Shown: one piece after another, positions 10,990 to 22,200 of the stretch
Numbering within the stretch: the first letter of the stretch is position 1
Layout of the letters: every line of letters begins with the position of its first letter
Assembly (NCBI RefSeq): GCF_030463535.1
Contig: NC_132879.1
Coordinates: 32,421,925-32,485,924, forward strand
Origin: Salminus brasiliensis
Lineage: Eukaryota > Chordata > Actinopteri > Characiformes > Bryconidae
Direction: 5' to 3'
Length of the DNA: 64,000 nt
The notes under the pieces: generated by a model
The model's input: the letters and a program-made list of their open reading frames with translations, nothing else
Database searches by the model: none
What the model was told of the DNA's origin: nothing
Translations under genes and position numbers: made by a program

Positions 10990-11676
10990 TGTGGCCTCTA
11001 CAAACACAGGAGAACAACCTCTGTCAGCTGAGAGAGTTGAACACACCAGTACACAGTCAGATCTCTTACAAGACGTTGTTGCCAGACAGGTAGTTATAGC
11101 TAGCTAGCTAGCGTTCTCGCCGTCACGTGGGAGGCGGCAGCGTGTCAGCGAGTGTGTGGAGTAAGTTAGCTAGCTAGCTAGGTTAGCTAGCGCTAGCGCG
11201 TCCAGAATTTCTCAAGTAAATTCATAATCCGTGTTTAACATAACAACTTTTAACCAGCTAGTTTAATCGAGAATGAGTTGTTAGCTTCACTTGTAGCAAC
11301 ATTTAGCTGTGAAATGTTAGATAACGTTGGTAAAACGGACAAGAGTTAGCTAGCTAGCTAGCTCAGTAGCTCGCTAGCCTCCATTCCCTGAGGTGGTTGT
11401 AATGACTAGCTAACGAGCTAAGTTAGCGTGCTATCAACATTATAGCCATCATTTTAAACCTCCCAGTAGCTCTCAGCCCATCCCGACCTGCCTCCTCGTA
11501 GGAGAAACATCAAGCTAAAGCATATTTCCAGACAGGAGGACTCGAACCTGCTGTTGTGGAGGCGGCGGAGGGGAGCGGCAGTAACACCACCGCAGGGCCA
11601 GCAGTGTTTCTGTAGCCTGGTCACATTTCCCTCCGCCCGGCTACGTCACCACGCTGCTCACCCCCACAGCCAGGGT

Positions 11677-11731
11677 CGCTCGGCTCGGCTCGGCTCGGCT
11701 CGGCTCGGCTCGGCTCGGCCCAGCTCGGCTC
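11677..11731 (+). repeat. (CGGCT)n pentanucleotide array
   Basis: About ten units of CGGCT with slight decay at the right end. A related array in the opposite sense (CCGAGCTG units) lies at about 12452-12492. Confidence 0.85.
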
Positions 11732-12077
11732 AGTCTGTTATTCGGATCACGAAAACTGCGTTATAACTGCGTTATAAGAACGATATCGCTAACAACAGGG
11801 TACAACGATACGAACACGCATTTATTTCCATGCATATTTATTCCCCATGAAGCCCACCTTAAAGGTCCTGTATGGTCGTCCCCCCAGCGCCTCCACTAGG
11901 CGGCGACACACCGCTAGTTTTAACCCCGTCCCCTCGTCTAATAATGGGCAGCTAAAGTATCCCACAAAACTTTCCTGCGCTCATTGTCCGAGCCTCACGT
12001 CATGGAAAGAGTTGGGTTACTTCGTTGCTGAACGTGGGTACAGGGATCCGTCTAGCTATAGCTAGCTACGGCCTGCA

Positions 12078-12117
12078 GAGAGGGGACCGGGACCGGGACC
12101 GGGGCTGGGGCTGGGGG
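12078..12117 (+). promoter_or_regulatory. G-run cluster with quadruplex-forming pattern
   Basis: Plus strand shows GGGACC repeated three times, then GGGGCT twice and GGGGG, giving six G-runs of three or more with 2-3 base loops. It lies in the presumed snx33 promoter or first-exon region. Quadruplex formation is a prediction from the pattern. Confidence 0.6.
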
Positions 12118-12255
12118 TCCTGACCTCAAACACTACAAAATCAGACATGAAAACAGGTCGCCTCTGGAAAAGCCGCTTTTGTTGGGGGAAATGGAGCGGG
12201 CTGGTGACGGAATGAGGCTCAAGCACCAGGATGCCTTCACCATGTCTGTCTTTGT

Positions 12256-12279
12256 GCTGCTGCTGCTGCTGCTGCTGAG
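12256..12279 (+). repeat. (CTG)n trinucleotide repeat
   Basis: About seven or eight GCT/CTG units in the likely untranslated first exon of snx33. Confidence 0.85.
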
Positions 12280-12451
12280 ATAATGTTGTGATCTGAAGCA
12301 GGCGCGCGCGCGTGTGTGTATGTGTGTGCATGTGCATGTGTGTGTGTATGTGTGTTTGGGAGGCGCACAGCTTTGTGTTTTTCTCCTTCCTCCTCTGAGG
12401 CGACCTGTAAACACTTACCACGGGATTACAGCACGGCAGGTCGGCTCCCTG

Positions 12452-12492
12452 AACCGAGCTGAGCCGAGCTGTGCCGAGCTGAGCCGAGCTGT
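12452..12492 (+). repeat. CCGAGCTG 10-bp repeat array
   Basis: Four consecutive 10-bp units alternating CCGAGCTGAG and CCGAGCTGTG end just before the GTGAGT donor at 12498. The unit is the reverse complement of the CAGCTCGG-type units at the decayed edge of the 11.7 kb array. Confidence 0.8.
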
Positions 12493-12949
12493 GTTGGGTG
12501 AGTTAGCCGGCGGTGTTTATTAAAGAGCCGAGCAGGGGATTCGGTGCTCGTCTGCTGCCGGACCCAAGCAAGGGAGTTGGATCTGATCGGCCATTGGATT
12601 TTAAAACGATCTGTTGAAGACTGTTGTTGTTGTTTTGGAGACTGAATGCTGGATCGACTTGGAAGTTCACACACTAAGGAATGTGGTAACTTTTGGCTTC
12701 GGAGTATTACAAATGGATCAGTGTTGTGTACGAAATGGGTCCTGTAACGCTACTCCGTTAAAAAACAGGCTGCATTTTTTATTAAAAAAAATTAATAACG
12801 TTTAACACTGTAATTGGCTACTTTTTTATTCTCGCCTTCAAATCTCTTTAGACTAAACCCTTTATTATTATTATTATTTTATTATTATTTTTTTTACTAT
12901 AGATCACCTGATCTCAACCCTAAGTCCTAAGGGTTTAGTTTCTTCGCAG

Positions 12950-13207
12950 GCAGATTAGGCTATGCACAGACTACACTTTACTAAGTGCTCAGCAGTATGG
13001 AAGGGGACCCTTCTCCAGCCAGTAATCAAGTGAAGCCTTGAGCTCTGCTGTGTCTGTTCAGTTGTTGTTGTTGTTTATGGTTGTTGTGTAACTGCATCTG
13101 AGATGAGTTGATTCATCGAGAGACTGAAGGAAATTGATCTCGTGCCACGGTTCTTTAAAAAAAAATTTCCTTAAGTCTTGCAAGTCTTGGCATCATAAGA
13201 AGTCAAA
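12950..13207 (+). other. snx33: Putative second 5' UTR exon portion of snx33, with an upstream ORF
   Basis: A good acceptor (pyrimidine tract, then CGCAG at 12949) precedes this stretch, which runs without interruption into the snx33 ATG at 13208. Paired with the donor at 12498 it would remove a 452-bp intron. It contains a 24-codon upstream ORF at 12962-13033 and a minimal ATG-AGT-TGA near 13103. Exon borders are predicted by eye. Confidence 0.4.
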
Positions 13208-16200
13208 ATGTCACTGAAGGCTAAAGCACTTTACACTTTCCAAAGCGAGAACAAAGAGGAGATCAGCATCCAGGAGAACGAGGAGCTGGTCATTTTCGAT
13301 GAGAACTCCGTAGACGGCTGGCTACGGGGGGAGAACAGTCGTGGGGAGAGAGGCCTGTTCCCGGCCTCCTACGTGGAGATCATCCGGCCGCGCTCCAACT
13401 CCAATCTCACTGACTGCTCCCTCAGCCCTGCCGGCTCACCTGGCAAAGACTCGCCCTACTTTTCCAACACCACCTGCTACGACGACGACGATGACGACTG
13501 GGACGACTGGGATGACAGCTCGACGGTGGTCGAGGACGAGGACCCTCGCAGAGCGGTGGGTGCGAATGGCCACGCTCACCAGAGTGCGTACGCTAACCCC
13601 AACGTGCACTACCGTGCCAAGCCCCACATGGAGCGGCAAGACAGCATCTCCAGCTCCAGGAAGGGCAGCATGGTGGGCCGCAACCTCAACCGCTTCTCCA
13701 GTTTCGTGCGCTCAGGGGTGGAGGCCTTCGTCCTTGGCGATGTGCCGATGATGGCCAAGATAGCTGAGGCCTACAGCATAGAAATGGGCCCTAAGGGGCC
13801 TCAGTGGAAGGAGAGCCCCCAGCCATTCTGCTGCTCCATCGAGGACCCCACCAAACAAACCAAGTTCAAAGGCATTAAGACTTATATCTCGTACCGGGTC
13901 ACGCCCAGCCACACTGGCAGACCCGTGTACCGACGCTACAAGCACTTCGACTGGCTGTACAACCGCCTGCTGCACAAGTTCACCGTCATCTCTGTGCCCC
14001 ACCTGCCTGAGAAGCAGGCCACCGGGCGCTTTGAGGAGGACTTCATCGAGAAGAGGAAGAGGCGGCTTATTCTGTGGATGGACCACATGACCAGCCACCC
14101 GGTGCTATCCCAGTACGAGGGCTTTGAACATTTCCTCATGTGCGCCGACGACAAGCAGTGGAAGCTGGGCAAACGGCGGGCGGAGAAGGACGAGATGGTG
14201 GGGGCTCACTTCATGCTCACCCTCCACATCCCCAACGAGCACCAGGACCTGCAGGACGTGGAGGAGCGCATCGACTCCTTCAAGTCCTTCGCCAAGAAAA
14301 TGGATGACAGCGTGATGCAGCTGACACACGTGGCCTCCGAGCTCGTCCGCAAACATCTCGGAGGCTTTCGGAAGGAGTTCCAGCGGCTAGGGAACGCTTT
14401 CCAGTCCATCAGCCAAGCGTTCATGCTGGACCCCCCCTACAGCTCTGACGCCCTGAACAACGCCATCTCGCACACTGGACGGACGTATGAGAACATTGGG
14501 GAGATGTTCGCCGAGCAGCCCAAATTCGACCTGTTCCACATGCTGGACAAACTGTCGCTCTACCAAGGCTTGCTGTCCAACTTCCCAGATATCATTCATT
14601 TACAGAAAGGTAATATGAAAATCAGTCGTATGAGTTATTCCACAGGGTACACAATGTTTGTTTATCCTTTTTTTTAGTATCTAATTTTGAAATTAAGGTA
14701 CTAGGACAGGTTCGGTGGTGCAGCTGTCCTCTAAAAGGCAAAAATACACACATTTGGACATTTTTATGGTGAACGTAGCATTATGGTACGTTTGGGAAAT
14801 TCCGAAGGCCTCAGATTACTAGAAGGCAGTGTAACAAATCTGCCGTTTTACCTCAGAGAACCTCTAGGATGAAAAAGAGCCTTGGAGAGTGACGGCTCAG
14901 TGGAAATGGCATTTCGTGGTGAGGAGGCAGTGACTGTGGCAGGGTGATGAAGAATCTCGCAGTTCGTGCCTCTAAGCAAAGCGTTGAGATGGTGACCTAG
15001 GGAATGAATTCAGAGATACAGACATTCGACAGCAGTGTCTAACAGATCTTCCTAGTTTCCAAGTTATACCAAACAATACTATTAAAAAAGAAAAATCATA
15101 CAAAATACACTCTGTAAGTGTAGGGAACATATAATGCCAGCCTATTAAGAGTAAGAGTAATAATGAAGAAAAGTGCTATACAATCTCAATACAGTAATAG
15201 AGTGTGAGTGAATGTGGATGCCATCTTTCCTTAATCCAGGTTACTGTGAACCGAGAACTGGCGATCTTTGAGAACCGGTCTGAACTTTTGCAGAATGACT
15301 AGAGTACATTACCCTTCCTCTGACACTCAACAGCTGTCCCATCTCTCCAATATACAGTAAAGAAAGAGCATTGCGTTTGCCAACTTGGCAAGTTAGTGCT
15401 TGCACTGCAAATTTTTTACGAGTAACTGTTCTGTCCTGTAAGTGATTCAACCCAGTAATCACTGAAGGGCTGCAGAGCCACGTTCACAGAGAGAACACAT
15501 TGTTTTATTATTTTTCTAATTTCCTCTCCATTGCGAAAGAGCTGTCTTTGTTCCCATCCGTGGTATTTAAACATGTGTAGTGTGGCCAGATTTCAGCTGG
15601 CAGTATATTGTCACAATGCATCTATTTCTTTCTTTTTTTTTTTAAAGTGAGATCAGCACAGCTTCTCCAGCTGATTTGGTTGTTGCGCAGAAGATATCAA
15701 AAGATATCTGGCACAAATCTGCCAGTGCCAGAGTTTTGCATTGGCGTTCTGGTTCGTTGAGGGAGTAGTTTGGTATGTTTGGCAGAGGCAGGCCTATTCT
15801 CTTATGAAATGTGTTGATACAGGGGTATAGCAAAGACATTATGGTGTCAAAGATTTTGTGATTTCTACTCTGCATTGGAACTCAGGGGAAGGTGAACCAG
15901 GACAAATCTTGTTCAAACTCGGCACATCCTGGAAATCTGAAACGTGCCAGTCTCAAAAGAATAGAGTGGCGGCCAAAAGCTGGCATCTACCAGACTATAA
16001 TAACCTCACTGGGCCAAGTGTAATGCACATGCCCCTATTTTAGGGTTTAGGATACAAAGTGATATACATGTGCATTATTAGTTCTCTAGACCTCTGTGGC
16101 AGTGTGCCAGCAACAGAATACGTTGTATTTCTGTGTGTACTGTAACTACACAGTGCTGGAAATGACCTCTGTTAGATGGTCTGCTGTTCTGGGAGTAGGT

Positions 16201-19200
16201 GAACTAAAGGAATCCAAGACTAAAGCCCTGAGGGTGTGGTGTGGGCCACATATGGGATTGATGAAAAAGGGCAGGGGAAGAATGGGAGGACTACAAAATA
16301 TAAAACAGAAACATACAAGGCGATGTTTACCAGACAGACAGCCTCTGTAATAAGTGGTATATATTGTACACAGCCTCAAGCTAACTGGATGTTAGACATG
16401 CCCACTGGTTGGATGGGGGGCTAGATGGTGGCTTATTCATCAGGGATGTGCACAGTGACCCGAGTGCTGGGTTAACTGTTTGAGGTATCCGCGGGAAGAC
16501 GGGGAGAAAACACTGATCAGCCATAACATTAACACCACTGACAGGTGAAGTGAATAACATTAATGGTCTGGTTCCGATGGCTGGATATGTTAGGCAACAA
16601 GTAAAATAGTCAGTTCTTGAAGATGATGTGTTGGAAGTAGGACAGTTGGGCAAGAGAATCTTAAGATAATCAGAGACAAGAACCAAAATCTAATGGCCAG
16701 ATGACTGCTGTGGTCAGTACCTACCAAAAGTGGCCCAATGAAGGACAACTGGTGAACCAGGCCCCCAAGGCTCATTGACATAATCTATGAAGGCCCCAGC
16801 TCACAACATACATTTACATTTACATTTATGGCATTTAGCTGATGCTCTTATCCAGAGCGACTTACAAGGTTACTCGTATTACATAGGTGGGCCAATGTAG
16901 TGTTAGGAGTCTTGCCCAGGGACTCTTATTGGTGTAGTGCAGCATAGTCACCCAGACCGGGAACATGCAAGTTGTGAATCTCCTGCTAATGTTAGCCTTG
17001 ATGCCAGATACCTCCCAACACTTTCAGAGGTCTCGAGCAGTCAATACCTTAACCTACACAATATTAGGCAGGTGGTTTTAATGTTATGGTTAATTGGTGT
17101 TTAGGCCAACAACTAATCAACAGTGAATGATGCTTGTATTTGTGAGTATACCTGTATGCACTCAGCAAACAGTTTTACTCAGAAGACTTTACTAATACTG
17201 AGCAAGGCCTGCACTGGCTCTAAAAATGCCCTTGAATTTTTAATGGCACAAGATACGATCCATGCCGTTCCTGTGGATTTTTCAGGATGATTTTTCTTAC
17301 TGCTATTCTCTTGTTCTACCACATCCCAAAGATCTTCTATTGACTTCACTGTGGCCTCAACTTTCTGTTCTTGGCTGGCAGAAGTAGAACCTAATTTGCT
17401 CTACTGATGTCCACCTAAAGGTTAAAGATGTTATGCATTCTTAGATATTTTTCTTTTTACCACAATTAGTGGTTGTCGGAGTTACCATACACTTTGTCAC
17501 TTTGAACCAGTCTGTTTTGAGAGGCAACCTTTATGTTTGTAACTACAAGAATCCACAAATCTGTCACCTGACGCAAAGTTTATGAATAATTACGTTATTT
17601 TCTCTGGATGAAAAAGGTTTCCATAACCTATACTTACTACAATCCTGAAGTGATAACAAAAAAAAGTACATTATAAAATTATTTCTTTGTCAAAGTAACA
17701 TGTTGGCACGTCGTCCACTAAGGGGAAAAAAATACAATAAGCATCTAATGTTGTTGTCTTGATTAGCTGTAGCTCCCATCTGAAGAAGGAACCTCCTTTA
17801 TTCATTCAGCATGAAAAGTAGAACGTTTTTCTCGACTGTTGCCGGATAACAAGACGTATTTAAACAAGCTACTGATTATTTTAGTCTTTTCAGTGCTAAA
17901 ACTGTCAGACTGACTTTATCCTTTCTCACGATTAAATCTGGCAGATGCACAAGTATCAATATGAGCACATTCCTGTTACTCGTGGGGGTAGTGGTTTTCT
18001 TCGGGTAGAAGGAGTATCTACACTGCTGAGCTTCATCATCATGATTCTTGTGTTTTTTCACAGTGATTCATGGCTCTCTATGGACAAATGGGTGTTATCA
18101 CTTCTATAATAGAGCTTGAATAACACTGTTGCTTTCATAAAAGCAAACTTTCAGCTCCTGCCTCATAGACCTTGTCACTCTACCTGTCAGATGGACCTGT
18201 GTTTGTGTGCTGTGAAGTGAGTAGCTCAGGCGGATTGGAAACGCACCTGCTAGCATTTTGTTTCCATGAAAGCCGGGGTGGGAGACAATAGAGTGGACCT
18301 GCACGGCGTCTCTGGTGTCAGTCCACCGCTGCTACAGAAATAGATTGGGCAATAGGAAATCTGAGCAGCTATTTCTTTTACCCGCGTACACTGAAGCCAT
18401 GCAGGGAGCGATCAAAGAGAGCTAATCAACAGAGGAAAAATAACAAATGTACATGGGGAAACAAAAACACTCTTTTCTGGAGCCCATAGTTGTGAAATCT
18501 GTTCTGGAGCTCATGGAGCCTTGACCTGAAGCTGCGGGTCACCCTGCGGCCAGTGTGGCTGAACAGAATGTTTTCAGAGCTGGCAGAAGGGCGTGTGGAA
18601 TGTTAATAAGCCAAAGGCTTATTTTGCTGATCATTTTTATGTTTGGGGGTCTGTCAGATTTTCAGGAAGGGTTTGAGTTGTTACATAATCAAAGCTGGAC
18701 TTGCTTTCGTAGATGACAGTCTTGTCATACAGTGTCAGAAACGATGTAAGCACGTGTCTGTTTTGAGATCAGCACAGTTGAGGTTAGGAGGTGATGATTT
18801 ACACGTGCAGCTGTGGGGCAGTAGACACTTAGGCATGCTAATTGGTGAAGGATAAGCTTTCATTACTCGGAGCTCCTGTAAAACTAAATAAGCAAACTTA
18901 GGCTTTGACTAATTAACAACAATAACTACATCAAAAATCATTAAAATGTTCCCAGAGTAGGTAAGTGACTCCTAACCAGCACTGTCCGAGACTGATGTGC
19001 GATGTTTCCCATGCATAGACAGGCTTTTCTTGAACAGTAATGTACATTTAGTCCAATTATCACCTGCAGAATTCAGAAACAGTGTAATGTAATTACCATA
19101 TAATGACCAACTGGGCTGGCTTCTAATATTCGTTAATCATTTACAGGGATGACGATATTCAGCACGGATGGAATGTGACACCATTAACATCCATTTGATT

Positions 19201-22200
19201 TGAACTGGTGTGTTTGCACTGTTGTTCTAGACAGTCTTGTGCATTTTACTCTTTACCAGGGAGTAGGGCTGCTTGGTAGCCGCATAACCTATTAATTATT
19301 GAAACAAATAATCGATTATTCCAATTATAATCCACTCAGTCAACAAAATGCTTATGAAGCTTTCAGCTTTTAAATTTAGCTTAAGGCTATTTTATGCATT
19401 TGTTAACTAACAGTGAAGGCAGTAAAGATGAATACCTTAGAAAATTTTTATTTTAATGTTTAAGTTGCTAATATAAAATATATATTTTCCTGTCAAAATC
19501 AGTTCAAACCAAGGATGTTCAAAGTAGCAGCAATAAAACAAAGTATAAATCAGTTTATTTCTTTTTTTTGGAGAAGCGAAAAATAAAAAAAGAGAAACAA
19601 TGTGAGACACTAATTTTAGCACGGCACTAATTTTTGACACGGTCTGGTCGGAGCCACAGTATTGTAGACCCTCCCCTGCTCGCGCCATGATCAGCAAGCT
19701 GATTGGCTCTTTTTTTGTTGAAAGGCAGGACTTTATCCATTAACAGACACCAGTCTCCTTATTTATAGTGTCTCTGGGTTGACATTCTAGATTTCTCCTT
19801 TTTACTAACCCTAACCCTAGCCCATGTCCTTATGAGACACCTCACACCATTAGAACTCTCCTCTCCACTCACACACCAGAGTGATGGCGTTGTGTTGTGC
19901 TGCCTCATAGCTCTGTAACGGTTCTATCTCCTTGCTCTGTTCACATGACAGCCAGCTTAGTCTGTTTGTTTGAACTTCAGTTCTGCATCCAGCGGTTCAT
20001 ATTCGTCCTGAACCACTCCTGGTTAGTGCAAGAAACATGCGCAATGGCCTTACTAACTAGTAACAGACTATTACATTAGTTATTAGGCAACTACTTTGTC
20101 AGTTTTAGTCGACTAAGTCAGTCAGTCAATGCAAAATTATTATGTTCATGCACTCTAGCTTTCTCTGTTATAGTCTCTACGAATATTGCTCTGCTCAGTG
20201 CTGTAAAAATGTATAATTTGTAGTGGTAATTTCTTACCACTGATATTTCTTCTAGTTTGAATATGTCTTAATCAAATTGCTTCAGATCTCCAAAACAGAC
20301 TGTAATATACGATGAAGGCAACCTGAGTAAACTAATACAGATCTTCTGATTTATTAAGGGATAAAAGTTATACAACACCAACTGGACCCATTTGGAAAAA
20401 AAACGAATTCTGCGTCTCCTAAATCTGTGGACTGGGTGCATCACTGCCAAAGAGCAATTTCCTCAGTGATGAAGGAGCAAATAAACCTGCACACCGTAAT
20501 TCAGAGCTTGCCAAAAAATAAAGGAAAGGTAAAAGGCAGTGACGACTCCAGTCAAGTCACTAAAGGCCCCAGACAAACATCTGGGGAACTGCAGACCTCG
20601 CTCACCTCAGATAATGCCAGTGCTCATTCTTAAGAAAGAGACTGGGGAAACTTTCAAGTAGTAAAGAGTAAAAAAGAGAGCACAAGGACTCTGCTCACGA
20701 TTGCCAAACTCCTTGATAATCACCAAGCCTTATGTAATAATGATCTGTGAACTGATTAAGCGGAAGTGAAACTTCTTTGGACAATGTGTCCCATTATATC
20801 TGATGGGAAGCTAACACTGCGTTCCACAGAAAAAGTGTCATACCAACAGTCAAACATGGTGGTGGTAGTGGGTCTGTGTGGGGATGCTGTACTGTATTAT
20901 AATACTACCATATTTGCTGTGAACCATGAATTCAGTTCACAAACAGAAATACTACAGAAGACTGCTTGGCCATCAGTCCATGATTTGAAGCTAAAGGACA
21001 CAATGGTTATTTAGCAAGACAATTGTCTGAAGCACAAGAGCAAGTTTTACTACAAATGACTTAAAAGAAATAAAATTAGGGTTTTGGAGTGGCATTGTTC
21101 CTGCCCTGACTTGAACTCCAGTGAGATGCTGGGGGAGGGCCTTAATCGGGCAGTTTATGCTCAAAAGTTTGTCAGTGTGGCTCATTTTAAGCAGTTCTGC
21201 CAAGAGGTATTGGTCAGAATTCCCCCACAGTGATGTGAAGACTGATCTTTAGACATCTGTAGCAAGAGGTTGGTTGGATATTGGTGTTGCAAATTGTCTT
21301 CCTTCAAGAATGATCACATCGGTTTGTGTTGACACGTTCTTCTTGTCTTGTTTTGGGTTTTTTTTTTGAAGATCTGAAGGCATTTTGTGTGACAAACATG
21401 CAGAAATAGAAGAAATCAGGAGGGAGGCCAAATACTTTTTCCACAGCGGTCTGATGTTCTGTTTGTACAGCCAGTCATTTCTGTTTTATACGTTTCTGAG
21501 CTAATCATAGTTTGGAGTGATTGTACAAAGGGAACTGGTAAATGAAGACAAACAGTAAAATAAGTGCACAAAAGAATGAAACGTTACATAATATTTTATC
21601 CAACGCTCACTTTTATTTTATTTTAACATTTTCTAAAACAACACTGTTGACATTGTTATGAATGAAGGAGGACATACAGTGTCATGGATTATTATTTTTT
21701 CCTTCTGATCATTTCTACAACCTAAACCTTTCCTGAGATACTACTGAAAAACATTTAAAGGTGCTGTATATGATTCTGGAGAGTGACTGTTGATATTTCA
21801 ACTCACCAGCAAAACAAACCAACACACCCCTCCCCACCCCTCTTTTAGAAGCTCCGCCTTGAGTCCAAATAATCCCACTCTGCTAGCAAACATATTTGTA
21901 GATCTTTAAGGCCATAAAGCTGTATGATCAATTGGAGAGAACAATGTCATGGCAAGTAATTAGCGTTAGCTAGGTTGTGGGTTAGCAAACCATTGCTACA
22001 TTGCTGCTTCTCTGCAACAGCAAAAATAAGTCAATGACCACCACCTGTCCAGCAGGAATGGAGCAACCTCCTTGTGTTGTTCAATGGTTCGAAGGTCCGT
22101 CCAGCTTTCTGTTCAGCCTTTGTTCGTCAGATCATCTCCTATGTTGCTGTTTCTCGGCTGTTTCATCTCTTCTTGACCTACCTGAAGTCCGACATGTAGC

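Larger units (their letters stand above)
10990..12497. promoter_or_regulatory. Head-to-head promoter region of snupn (left) and snx33 (right)
   Basis: snupn starts at 10989 on minus and snx33 coding at 13208 on plus. The DNA between is CpG-rich and contains several TAGC-repeat clusters (11095-11110, 11165-11185, 11340-11365), a CGGCT pentamer array (about 11677-11731), a G-run cluster (about 12078-12117), a CTG repeat (about 12256-12279) and an alternating CG/TG stretch (12302-12358). A strong donor (GG/GTGAGT) at 12498 probably ends a non-coding first exon of snx33. Bidirectional activity is inferred from the arrangement only. Confidence 0.6.

Noticed and set aside
13436-13639. Antisense frames over snx33 exon 1
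   Set aside because: High-GC coding sequence of snx33 leaves open frames on the other strand; only the sense frame matches a family.
19804-19822. CTAACCCTAACCCTAG telomere-like string
   Set aside because: Only two to three units, probably chance or a minor interstitial trace.
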